Shown here: positions 1 through 5,698 of the stretch, piece after piece | How positions within the stretch are numbered: the first letter of the stretch is position 1 | Layout of the letters: every line of letters begins with the position of its first letter | From: Gorillibacterium sp. | Lineage (GTDB): Bacteria > Bacillota > Bacilli > Paenibacillales > NBRC-103111 | Direction of reading: 5' to 3' | NCBI GenBank assembly: GCA_014380705.1 | Contig: JACMJI010000065.1 | Span: forward strand, 1-8,479 | DNA length: 8,479 nt | Notes under the pieces: model-generated | What the model saw: the letters and a program-made list of their open reading frames with translations, nothing else | Database searches by the model: none | What the model was told of the DNA's origin: nothing | Translations under genes and position numbers: made by a program

Positions 1-101
1 ACATATTACTTTTTTGCAATAATAATATTAAAAAAAGATCCGTATTTAGCACTTTTCTTCACCATTTCCTCACATTCTGTCGATAATGACTATTAACGTT
101 C

Positions 102-119
102 GGAAATAGCCCTATTTCC
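102..119 (-). terminator. Hairpin just after the small conserved gene, weak terminator candidate
   Basis: The sequence GGAAATAGCCCTATTTCC is a perfect inverted repeat (7-8 bp arms, tiny loop) starting five bases past the stop codon of the minus-strand gene at 124-429. Its position suggests an mRNA 3'-end structure. No U-tract follows on the minus strand, so efficient intrinsic termination is doubtful. It may only protect the transcript end. Bases 1-101 beyond it are AT-rich and I see no gene in them. Confidence 0.35.
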
Positions 120-123
120 ACAT

Positions 124-429
124 TTAATCACGTAAACGAAAGCGTTCCACTTGCTCCCACAGCCCCTCTCGCTCCAAAATTTCAAGCTGCTTAGGTCCTA
201 TTAGATCAAAATGTGGGAAGACAGCGCGTTGATGAATATATCGAGCAGGCAGACCACTCTCTTCACACCAGGCAGACAATCGTTCAACATTCATACAGCC
301 AACCTTGGTCACTGTCTTGATACTCGGATATCTGGGATCAAGCCAATAATGGGTTAAAAAAGCAACTTCGCCACGCATAACCGCAGCCTTCCACCCCTCG
401 AGCTCTCCCCTTGTTATACCAAAAGCCAT
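124..429 (-). CDS. Small conserved YneQ-like protein of unknown function
   Basis: This gene encodes 101 residues, starting at ATG 429 behind a GGGGGTGGAG ribosome site about 5 bases upstream. The protein opens MAFGITRGEL and has a run near residues 23-45 (AFLTHYWLDPRYPSIKTVTK), then a Cys-containing turn, an aromatic PHFDLIG motif around residues 72-78 and a charged C-terminus. The AFLTHYW...D.R.P...TVTK and FPHFDL(I/L)G patterns match what I remember of a small cytosolic Bacillales family typified by B. subtilis YneQ, whose function is not known to me. There is no signal peptide or membrane segment. It appears to stand alone, with its own promoter and 131 bases from the HAD gene upstream. 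The length looks complete. The gene call is secure, but the family link is from memory and the function is unassigned. Confidence 0.8.
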   Translation of the reverse strand: MAFGITRGELEGWKAAVMRGEVAFLTHYWLDPRYPSIKTVTKVGCMNVERLSAWCEESGLPARYIHQRAVFPHFDLIGPKQLEILEREGLWEQVERFRLRD

Positions 430-451
430 GCTCCACCCCCGATGTTAGTCA

Positions 452-480
452 TTAATAATCATCTCATCTTCTTAGGTGAA
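452..480 (-). promoter_or_regulatory. Putative sigma-A promoter of the small conserved gene
   Basis: On the minus strand TTCACC (480-475) is followed by a 17-base spacer and TATTAA (457-452). Each box matches the consensus at 4 of 6 positions, and the spacing is optimal. The -10 ends about 22 bases before the start codon at 429, leaving room for a short leader with the GGGGGTGGAG site. This is inference from motif and position. Confidence 0.45.
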
Positions 481-510
481 CTAGTATGGACGGTGAGCGT
501 TCCGTGCTAA

Positions 511-545
511 AGCTCCATTTTTATTATGAGATAAAAACAAGAGCT
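511..545 (-). terminator. Interrupted hairpin downstream of the HAD gene
   Basis: AGCTC (511-515) pairs with GAGCT (541-545), and an inner TTTTTAT (518-524) pairs with ATAAAAA (531-537), around a six-base loop. It begins 14 bases past the stop of the HAD phosphatase gene on the minus strand, where a terminator would be expected. There is a small internal bulge and no U-tract after the stem, so termination would be weak. I see nothing else in the 430-559 gap apart from the promoter at 452-480. Confidence 0.35.
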
Positions 546-559
546 ATACGCTATTAGGG

Positions 560-1363
560 TCACTTTTGAGGCTGTAAAACAAATTTATTAATCACATGCT
601 TAACGCCTTCCTCATTATTACTTGGCGCTACATAGTCAGCAATTGCTTTTAGCGCGTCAATCGCATTGCCCATGGCAACCCCGAGTCCTGCGACCTCAAG
701 CATTTCGTGATCGTTCCACGAGTCCCCGATCGCCATTGTCTCAGAGAGGCTGCAGCCAAAATGCTCTGCAAGGAAGGTAAGCGCACAGCCCTTGGTTCCC
801 TCATGATGCATAATTTCCAGGAAGTGGGGTTTGGACTTCGTGATGTGAACTTCATCACCCAGTAGCTCCCGGAGAACAGGTGCAATGGAATCAAGGTAAT
901 CCGGGTCGTCGATAATAAGCAGCTTCGGCGTAGGCTTGGCAATCAATATACCGAAATCCGGCTCAATATAATAGGACGTGCCGTTTAGTCCCGCATAAGC
1001 GTGCAGCTTCTCATTCTCTTCCCGGGCGGATAGTTTATCGTCGACATAGGTTTGTAAATGCAGGTTGTGCATAAGACAAAAGTTAAACAGCTTTTCCGCA
1101 GCAGGAAGCGGAACATACCGCTCGTAAAGCACCTTCTCATCCATTAAGGTTTTAACTAAGGCACCTTGGTAGGTAATAATCGGTACATTGAGTCCCGTCT
1201 GGCGTGCAATAACCTTAGCTGAGGCATAAGCCCGACCTGTCGCAAGCGTAACAATTACACCTGCTGCAACGGCTTGCTCTAAGGCATTTTGCGTTGCAGG
1301 CGTAACTTCTTTATCATCGTTTATCAAGGTATCATCAATATCGATTGCGATTAATTTATACAT
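560..1363 (-). CDS. Cof-type HAD-IIB family sugar-phosphate phosphatase
   Basis: This is a 267-residue cytosolic phosphohydrolase of the haloacid dehalogenase superfamily. Motif I is DIDDTL, with the nucleophile Asp8 and the acid/base Asp10. Motif II is Thr42 in LATGR. Motif III is Lys191 in GTKG, and motif IV is GDSWND (Asp214, Asp218), which binds Mg2+. The roughly 110-residue insertion between motifs II and III is the C2B cap typical of subclass IIB (Cof/YbiV/YidA type), whose members dephosphorylate sugar phosphates, flavin precursors or pyridoxal phosphate. The substrate cannot be read from the sequence. The length is normal for the family. The ATG at 1363 lies 8 bases after AGAGGAGAG and starts directly into the conserved beta strand, so the start is secure. 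It is probably monocistronic, with a good promoter at 1393-1421 and a hairpin after the stop. Confidence 0.93.
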   Translation of the reverse strand: MYKLIAIDIDDTLINDDKEVTPATQNALEQAVAAGVIVTLATGRAYASAKVIARQTGLNVPIITYQGALVKTLMDEKVLYERYVPLPAAEKLFNFCLMHNLHLQTYVDDKLSAREENEKLHAYAGLNGTSYYIEPDFGILIAKPTPKLLIIDDPDYLDSIAPVLRELLGDEVHITKSKPHFLEIMHHEGTKGCALTFLAEHFGCSLSETMAIGDSWNDHEMLEVAGLGVAMGNAIDALKAIADYVAPSNNEEGVKHVINKFVLQPQK

Positions 1364-1392
1364 GTTTGTTCTCTCCTCTGTTTTCTTGCTGT

Positions 1393-1421
1393 GTAATAAG
1401 CGCCAATCAGTCGTTGGTCAA
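1393..1421 (-). promoter_or_regulatory. Sigma-A-type promoter of the HAD gene
   Basis: On the minus strand TTGACC (1421-1416) and TATTAC (1398-1393) are separated by exactly 17 bases. This is a good match to TTGACA-17-TATAAT, with the -10 about 30 bases before the start codon at 1363. It implies that the HAD gene is transcribed independently of the decayed genes upstream. Confidence 0.6.
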
Positions 1422-1443
1422 AATTTAAGAAACTAGCAAACTA

Positions 1444-1560
1444 TTAATAGAGCTTTATTTCCATCGTTCCACACCAAAAGGCAAGGGCCGCAAAAAGAAG
1501 CGACCCTATCGAGAAAAGCTGCCCTTTCAATAGGTTGTTATCAATCCAGTGAAAAGCACA
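1444..1560 (-). other. Possible C-terminal remnant of an unidentified membrane protein
   Basis: In the 201-base gap between the HAD start and the decayed CBO0543-like gene, the minus strand holds a 38-codon open stretch after a TGA at 1561-1563. It ends in a tandem TAA TAG (1446-1441). It has no start codon of its own. The predicted peptide has a hydrophobic core (SIGSLLFAALAFW) followed by a short charged tail, like the last transmembrane helix of an integral membrane protein. Base composition here is more GC-rich than in the adjoining AT-rich pseudogene. The same DNA can also fold: CCTAT (1505-1509) can pair with ATAGG (1530-1534) around a partly paired core, so it may be only the terminator region of the upstream gene. 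I do not recognise a family, and chance is a real alternative. Confidence 0.2.
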
Positions 1561-1564
1561 TCAT

Positions 1565-2146
1565 TTACCGTGAGTTTTTTTGAATGGACATGATTTTATT
1601 ACCTAGCCATTTTACCAAAAGAGGCACGAAAATGTATATCGGTATAGAGTATGTATATTTCCAATTAATTAGTTGATATATATCTAACCATTCCACTAGT
1701 GGTTCACAAATATATGCAAGCAATAGTGAATTTATTACTAAAGCTATAGTGAATGATTTCCAACTAGTGAAATACTAATAAATAAGCATAAAAATTACGG
1801 GTATTCCTCCAAAATCGACATACAATAATGGTGGAAAATAAGGTATTAATTTATTTGGGTATCCCCATAGTAACATTTCATCACCTACTAAATCCATAAT
1901 TGTAGCTATAAATGAAATTGAAATGCCATAACTTACAATCTCACCTAATTTGGATTTTTGCACTAATTTCCACCAAACACACCATACAGTAATTAAAAAA
2001 ACTAGCATTATCCACCAACCAACAGAAAATACACAATAATCCAACCAGTGTTTTAAATTAATGTCCTATAAATGTCCAATAGATTTGACACGTTCTTTCC
2101 AAAGTTCAGTTTCACTTGGTTTAAAATTAAAAAAATTATCAAACAT
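1565..2146 (-). pseudogene. CBO0543-like membrane protein gene with two in-frame amber codons
   Basis: From ATG 2146, behind AGAGAGG about 7 bases upstream, one reading frame runs 193 codons to TAA 1567-1565. It is interrupted only by TAG at codon 27 (2068-2066) and TAG at codon 124 (1777-1775). The readable protein starts MFDNFFNFKPSETELWKERV. It then gives hydrophobic segments around residues 36-58 (with WW pairs), 66-84 and 95-122, and after the second TAG resumes with YFTSWKSF, another helix and an aromatic terminal helix. The YGI...D..G...LWGYP and F.GIPVIFMLIY-stop-YFTSWK pattern resembles the Bacillales CBO0543 membrane family as I recall it, where a Gln would commonly follow MLIY. Both stops are therefore most easily read as CAG-to-TAG changes. 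The largest uninterrupted piece is 89 codons if TTG 2044 is used. It is probably a young pseudogene. Its function is unknown even in intact relatives. Confidence 0.7.
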
Positions 2147-2262
2147 TAGGATACCTCTCTAGTTGAGTAAATTATTGTAACTATTTTTATTATTACCCAA
2201 ATAATCTTTTTCATCCAGTTATTAAGCTGCAACCATTTGCAGTAATACTTCTTTTACTTTCA
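2147..2262. other. AT-rich flank between the CBO0543-like gene and the IS left end
   Basis: This stretch should hold the promoter of the decayed membrane protein gene, but I see no convincing -35/-10 pair on the minus strand. TACAAT with 17 bases to a poor -35 is the best available. CTGCAACCATTTGCAG (2227-2242) is a perfect 6-bp stem with a 4-base loop, 20 bases from the IS end. The last bases before the IS are CA, and CA also follows its right end, which allows a 2-bp target duplication. Confidence 0.4.
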
Positions 2263-2279
2263 TGAGTCAATTTCATAAT
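2263..2279 (+). repeat. IS terminal inverted repeat, left
   Basis: TGAGTCAATTTCATAAT forms the outer left end of the IS. It matches the inverted right end at all but two positions (C for A at base 6, A for G at base 8). Similarity fades immediately inward, so 17 bases is the supported length. Confidence 0.75.
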
Positions 2280-2448
2280 ACAAGTTCGATAGCGACATGC
2301 TACGGCCGAATTCTGGGGATCGTTTTTGAAAAAGGAGATGGCTCCATCATCATTTCTGTGGATAGCCGAAAAAAAGGCAGACTTATCCCCTATTTCAAAC
2401 TGGAGGGTACCGCTTTTCGATTGTTATCCCCAACGCCAAGAAGGCAAT

Positions 2449-3890
2449 TTAGGATGCGATCTTCTTTTCCCGCATTTGCTTGTTGATCCGATCCACCGCC
2501 AGCTTACTCAGCGTATAGACCAGACAAGAAATATCGAAATCCACCTTGGCTAACGCTCCACCCCGGTGGCGAATGTGATTCAGCTGGAAGAATTCCTTCA
2601 AGTAGCCATTTACCCGTTCGACGGCGGTCCGTTTCTTGTACAATTCCTTGTAACTCTGGCTTCCTCTTGCGGGTACCGTATACTTGCGAATGTCAGTTTT
2701 AATTTGAATCTTGAACACTTTCTGGCAGCCCTCTGCTTGAAAGAGACATGAACGACATTCCTTTGGATTCGTATATTTCAGGGTTCCGTATGTCTCGTCG
2801 AAGCTGTCATAGCAGTAGGCATGTCCGGCTTTGCATACGGGACGAAAGTATTTATCTTTCCCTTCGATTGGTTTTTCGTTGCGCTTATTGTAGTCGATTA
2901 GCGGCTTCGCTCCGATGGCTTGTACCTGTTTGTAGACGGCTTCGAAATCGTAGCCTGCATCAAGCAACACATAGTCGATATTTAGATAAGGATGCCGCGC
3001 TGCCAAAGCTTTCAAGAGGGGGATTGCCATTTTGCCATCATTCACATGGGCTGAGGAAAACAAGGACGTTAGGATATATTGACTTTCACAATCCACGGCA
3101 AAATGTCCTTTATAGCCATACCAGAAGATCTTCTTATTATCCGTGTTTTTCTTGGTGCCCCAGGTCGGGTCAAGCGGCGTTTCAGCTTCAATTTCCTCAT
3201 GGGTAAGAGGCAGCAGTTGTTCCAATGTCTTTTCAAATATGGTTTTTTGTGCTTCGATCTCTGCTTGTTCCAGCAGCCATTGTTCGTGCTCTTCCTTGCT
3301 CTTGCGTCCTCGCTTTTTGGGTTTTGCAGGCTCGGCAGGAGGTGCCTCTTCCTTGACCTCAGCAGGCAGCAGCTCCTGTTGTTCCACAGACGGTTTCTGA
3401 TGGGCATTCTTTTTTCGGGAACGTCTTTTCGCAGGATGCGCCGGTCCCGGGCGTTCACATGGGTGGCATCAACAGCCACATGGGCACCATCGATAAAGCC
3501 TTCCTGAAAGGCTTGAGAAAGGAGGCTATCGTGCGATTCTTGAAAGACAGACGAACTCTGTAATTTGCGGATGAGGCGAGAGTAGGTTGCCTCGCTTGGG
3601 GTTTCATCCGATCCTGTAAAGCGGCAGTGAAGACGGAACTCTTCGCTGGTTCGCAGACGCTTCACCAAATCCTTCATAAAGGGCATTCCTTCCACGATTC
3701 GGATGAAGAGCGAATAAATCATAGCGCGGTAATTAGTCGTATCAGGAGCTCCCAGAAGCGACTTTTTCGTCACCAATCGCAGAAAGGGAGTAATGTTGAG
3801 CGTTTCAAAGATCCAGGCGTATTTTTCGTCTGGGGACATTTCTAGTAACTGCTCCAAGGAAAACAGACTTTCTTGTCGAATAGTATACAT
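2449..3890 (-). pseudogene. IS1182-family DDE transposase, split by a -1 frame change
   Basis: The protein starts at ATG 3890 (MYTIRQESLFSLEQLLEMSP) behind AAAGGATG. The N-terminal domain ends in the first catalytic block AVDATHVNARD (Asp141). The frame then runs out of register at a run of six A on the minus strand (3415-3410), after about residue 160. The rest is readable in the -1 frame down to TAA 2451-2449. That part contains a Lys/Arg/Glu-rich linker, the second catalytic Asp in LLDAGYDFEAV (about residue 311), a cysteine cluster (five Cys between VCKAGH and AEGC) and the Glu in KRTAVERVNGYLK (about residue 425). Joined, the product is 480 residues, the usual size for the family, so one lost A explains the break. 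A P-site AAA could in principle slip by -1 there. However, the zero-frame reading GAA AAA AGA is not the canonical A AAA AAG arrangement, and family members are normally single-frame, so I favour inactivation. Confidence 0.85.
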
Positions 3891-4003
3891 CGGGAGTTCA
3901 TCCTTTCGTCTCGGTGTTGCGTGTTGTAACCTAACACTTCGAGATTTTGGGGAGGTACTCCTTTTTTCTTGTCTAAAAAACTCAGTCACAGCAAGGCTTT
4001 GCA

Positions 4004-4020
4004 ATTATGAAACTTACTCA
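4004..4020 (-). repeat. IS terminal inverted repeat, right
   Basis: Read from 4020 inward on the minus strand this is TGAGTAAGTTTCATAAT, the partner of the left end at 2263-2279. Just inside are a T/A-rich stretch and the transposase leader. Just outside, at 4021, the carbohydrate-binding module remnant begins. Confidence 0.75.
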
Positions 4021-4021
4021 C

Positions 4022-4186
4022 ATTAGCTGAGAAAGAAACTTTATCGCCTGCATTATCAAAACCGTTCACATATCCAATACCTAAATAGCCGGGCACTGAC
4101 AAAGGGCTTGCTGTATCTGTTCCTGTCTTGGTGGCGCTCTCAGCCTCATATGAAGTAACAGGCGAAGTGGTTAAATAACTACTGAC
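4022..4186 (-). pseudogene. CBM6/CBM35-type carbohydrate-binding module remnant
   Basis: A 55-codon open stretch without a start codon lies between TGA (4189-4187) and the IS right end. Its translation has the hallmark start of a family 6/35 carbohydrate-binding module. A Ser/Thr/Pro linker (TTSPV) leads into SYEAESATKTGT, then GYLGIGYVNGFDNAGDKVSF. The EAE...GY.G.GYV.GF...GD.V.F signature is typical of modules at the ends of secreted glycoside hydrolases and polysaccharide lyases. A complete module has about 120-130 residues, so only the N-terminal 40% or so survives. Upstream, TAA and TGA lie in frame with no catalytic domain. Downstream it stops exactly at the IS boundary, and the DNA across the IS does not continue the module. 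It is therefore truncated on both sides and cannot be functional. Confidence 0.7.
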
Positions 4187-4231
4187 TCATTATAAATCAC
4201 TCCAACATTATGTTTTTTTCTCATTATACAG

Positions 4232-4286
4232 AAAAGTACCCTATAGGATAGACTTTTTCAAAGTGTCTATTCTATAAGGTACTTTT
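4232..4286 (-). terminator. Long hairpin terminator of the sugar operon
   Basis: AAAAGTACC (4232-4240) pairs with GGTACTTTT (4278-4286). After one mismatch, the stem continues TATAGGATAGAC (4242-4253) against GTCTATTCTATA (4265-4276), with a single G-T pair and an 11-base loop. On the minus strand it starts about 25 bases past the rbsD stop, and the stem ends in TTTTC, giving a U-tract. The plus-strand side also ends in five T, so it could work both ways. It isolates the operon from the decayed region. The stem is unusually long for a simple terminator and might be a dispersed repeat. Confidence 0.75.
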
Positions 4287-4310
4287 TAGATGCTTACTGG
4301 TCTTTTCTTC

Positions 4311-4706
4311 TTAATAGGTAACACCTGAAACTAATATGATGTTGGAATAAGGAGTGCACTCACCACTGCGAATGCACGCTATGGCTGTTTTGGATCGTTC
4401 TTTAAATTGTGTATGAGGAATCACAGTGGGAGTGAGTTCATGAAATATATTATTAATGTCACGCAATCTATCAGGTGAATTAGCTTCTGTTTCTTCGGCA
4501 ACGATAACTTCTTCGACACAAAGTTCAATCATTACTGTCTTCAACACATCCAAGAAAGCAGGCATTCCGGATGTAAGGGAAAGATCGATTCGTTTCACAC
4601 CAGGTGGAATAGGAAAACCCGCATCGCATATCACAAGTTCTTGATAATGGCCCATACTTGCTATGACTTCAGATATATCATGATTTAAGATACCTATTTT
4701 TTTCAT
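4311..4706 (-). CDS. rbsD: D-ribose pyranase (RbsD/FucU family)
   Basis: This 131-residue cytosolic enzyme interconverts the beta-pyranose and beta-furanose forms of D-ribose, which feeds open-ring or furanose-specific enzymes. Known members also act on D-allose. Start and length agree with B. subtilis RbsD: MKKIGILN at the N-terminus, His20 in GHYQ, Asp28 in CDAGFP, IDLSLTSGMPAF at 40-51, His98, and Tyr120 and Asn122 in TPYSN, which are the expected catalytic and sugar-binding positions. The ATG at 4706 lies 7 bases after AGAGGAAAG. An in-frame codon farther up (4754) would add 16 residues and run into the preceding gene, so it was not chosen. It is the last gene of a three-gene operon, 19 bases after the epimerase stop. 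It is not accompanied by rbsK or an Rbs ABC transporter, as would be usual, so its true substrate may not be ribose. Confidence 0.93.
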   Translation of the reverse strand: MKKIGILNHDISEVIASMGHYQELVICDAGFPIPPGVKRIDLSLTSGMPAFLDVLKTVMIELCVEEVIVAEETEANSPDRLRDINNIFHELTPTVIPHTQFKERSKTAIACIRSGECTPYSNIILVSGVTY

Positions 4707-4725
4707 ATATTCTTTCCTCTCATGC

Positions 4726-5670
4726 TTAATTAAGTAAAGCAATTTCTCTCTCACGGAAGTAATCAGCAGATTGTAGTACCAAATGATTTAAAAACTGACG
4801 ATCTGGTCTACCATACATTGCAGGATAAGGATCTCCACCGGGACCCAGAGGTTCGGGTGTGAAATATCTTCCTTCTTTATTAAATCCAAGTAAATAAAGC
4901 GACATGATTATCGTATCCAAATCAAGTGCACCATCACCTAGTGCCCCGCGGTTACTATCTGCCATATGGATATTGAGCAATTGTTCCCCTGCGGAAAGTA
5001 AGGCTTCGCCAATATGAGCCTCTTCAACCTGCATATGGTATACATCAGCATTGATATATTGCACGCCAGCATGATTGACAGCTTGAATATATTTTTGGGC
5101 ATCTGCTATGGTATGAACGAAGCTAACTTCAGCAGAACGAATCGGTTCAATGGCTGCCTTAATATTATACTCAACGAATAAATCTGCCACAAAGCGCAAA
5201 GTTTCAGCACTTCTCTCACATTCCATATTATCATAGGGTTTATTACGACCGACCGCCCCGGGAACGACTAGAATATATGAACCACCAACTGCAGCAGTAA
5301 ATTCAATTTCCCGTTTCAAATAATCGATCGCAGCTTGACGATGATTGGCATGATTACTGGATAAGTCGTTATCCGCAGAGAACATGCCGCATACCCCAGC
5401 TACTTTGATATTGTGAGATTGAAGTATATCCAATGTATCTTTAACATCATATCCCAGACTAGGACCATAATGATTTCCATGAAGTTCGATAAAACGTATA
5501 TCTGCTTGCTGCAATCTCTCCGCTGTTTCAGTCAAAGATTCCATACCAAATCCCCAGTTACTCCAAGAAAGATTCAAACTTTTCTGTAAGCGGTCCGGAT
5601 GATTTGATTTTAATTGTAAGAAGGATGATTTGATTTTTTGATTCTTTTGCTCATAATTTTGCAATGACAT
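4726..5670 (-). CDS. Sugar (phosphate) isomerase/epimerase, D-tagatose 3-epimerase-like TIM barrel
   Basis: This 314-residue cytosolic protein belongs to the AP-endonuclease-2/xylose-isomerase-like TIM barrel family. After a polar N-terminal extension of about 30 residues, the barrel begins LNLSWSNWGFG. It contains IELHGNHYG near residue 61, and the metal tetrad appears in family order: Glu175 in AAIEPI, Asp209 in INADVYH, His235 in NIHMADSNRG and Glu273 in YFTPEPLG. In D-tagatose/D-psicose 3-epimerases these positions hold Mn2+ or Co2+ and do proton exchange at C3 of a ketose. NIHMADSNRG with a following G.GALD is also typical. Related isomerases share this tetrad, so the reaction (3-epimerisation or aldose-ketose isomerisation) is inferred and the sugar is unknown. 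The ATG at 5670 follows AAGGGAG by about 9 bases. It sits 28 bases after the ManA-like gene and 19 before rbsD, indicating one transcript. Confidence 0.87.
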   Translation of the reverse strand: MSLQNYEQKNQKIKSSFLQLKSNHPDRLQKSLNLSWSNWGFGMESLTETAERLQQADIRFIELHGNHYGPSLGYDVKDTLDILQSHNIKVAGVCGMFSADNDLSSNHANHRQAAIDYLKREIEFTAAVGGSYILVVPGAVGRNKPYDNMECERSAETLRFVADLFVEYNIKAAIEPIRSAEVSFVHTIADAQKYIQAVNHAGVQYINADVYHMQVEEAHIGEALLSAGEQLLNIHMADSNRGALGDGALDLDTIIMSLYLLGFNKEGRYFTPEPLGPGGDPYPAMYGRPDRQFLNHLVLQSADYFREREIALLN

Positions 5671-5698
5671 TAATTTACACTCCCTTATAGTCTGAGTA

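Larger units (their letters stand above)
2263..4020 (-). mobile_element. IS1182-like insertion sequence, about 1.76 kb
   Basis: Bounds come from terminal inverted repeats. TGAGTCAATTTCATAAT at 2263-2279 and TGAGTAAGTTTCATAAT read inward on the minus strand from 4020 agree at 15 of 17 positions, including nine in a row. The element carries a single transposase gene on the minus strand (2449-3890), with about 130 bases before its start and 170 bases of noncoding DNA (2280-2448) after its stop. Total size, gene size and repeat length fit the IS1182 family of DDE elements. The element is likely inactive as it stands because its transposase is frameshifted. Flanks show only a possible CA duplication. 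The right flank is a broken carbohydrate-binding module, so the insertion or a later IS-mediated deletion removed neighbouring DNA. Confidence 0.85.

Noticed and set aside
649..942. Open frame on the minus strand inside the HAD gene
   Set aside because: It overlaps the conserved HAD motifs in another frame and has no ribosome site or recognisable features.
1565..2146. Pyrrolysine insertion at the two TAG codons
   Set aside because: The apparent host group is not known for this, no PYLIS-like or pyl genes are visible, and the second stop stands where a Gln seems usual. Nonsense mutation is simpler.
2262..3507. Several plus-strand open frames across the IS (for example 2262-2486, 2748-3206, 3079-3507)
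   Set aside because: They lie antisense to conserved transposase coding sequence, have odd composition (Cys/Ser/Arg-rich) and no convincing ribosome sites. They are shadows.
3891..4004. Longer transposase N-terminus starting at 4004
   Set aside because: It would begin at the inverted repeat itself and add 38 residues unlike the family. ATG 3890 with AAAGGATG gives the normal N-terminus.
4180..4191. TGAGTCA on the minus strand resembling the IS end, possibly a second or older IS terminus
   Set aside because: Only eight bases (ATGAGTCA) match the left repeat, and the match stops immediately, so chance is sufficient.
4707..4754. Longer RbsD N-terminus starting at 4754
   Set aside because: It would overlap the epimerase end and add 16 residues. 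The conserved family start MKKIGILN at 4706 has a good ribosome site.
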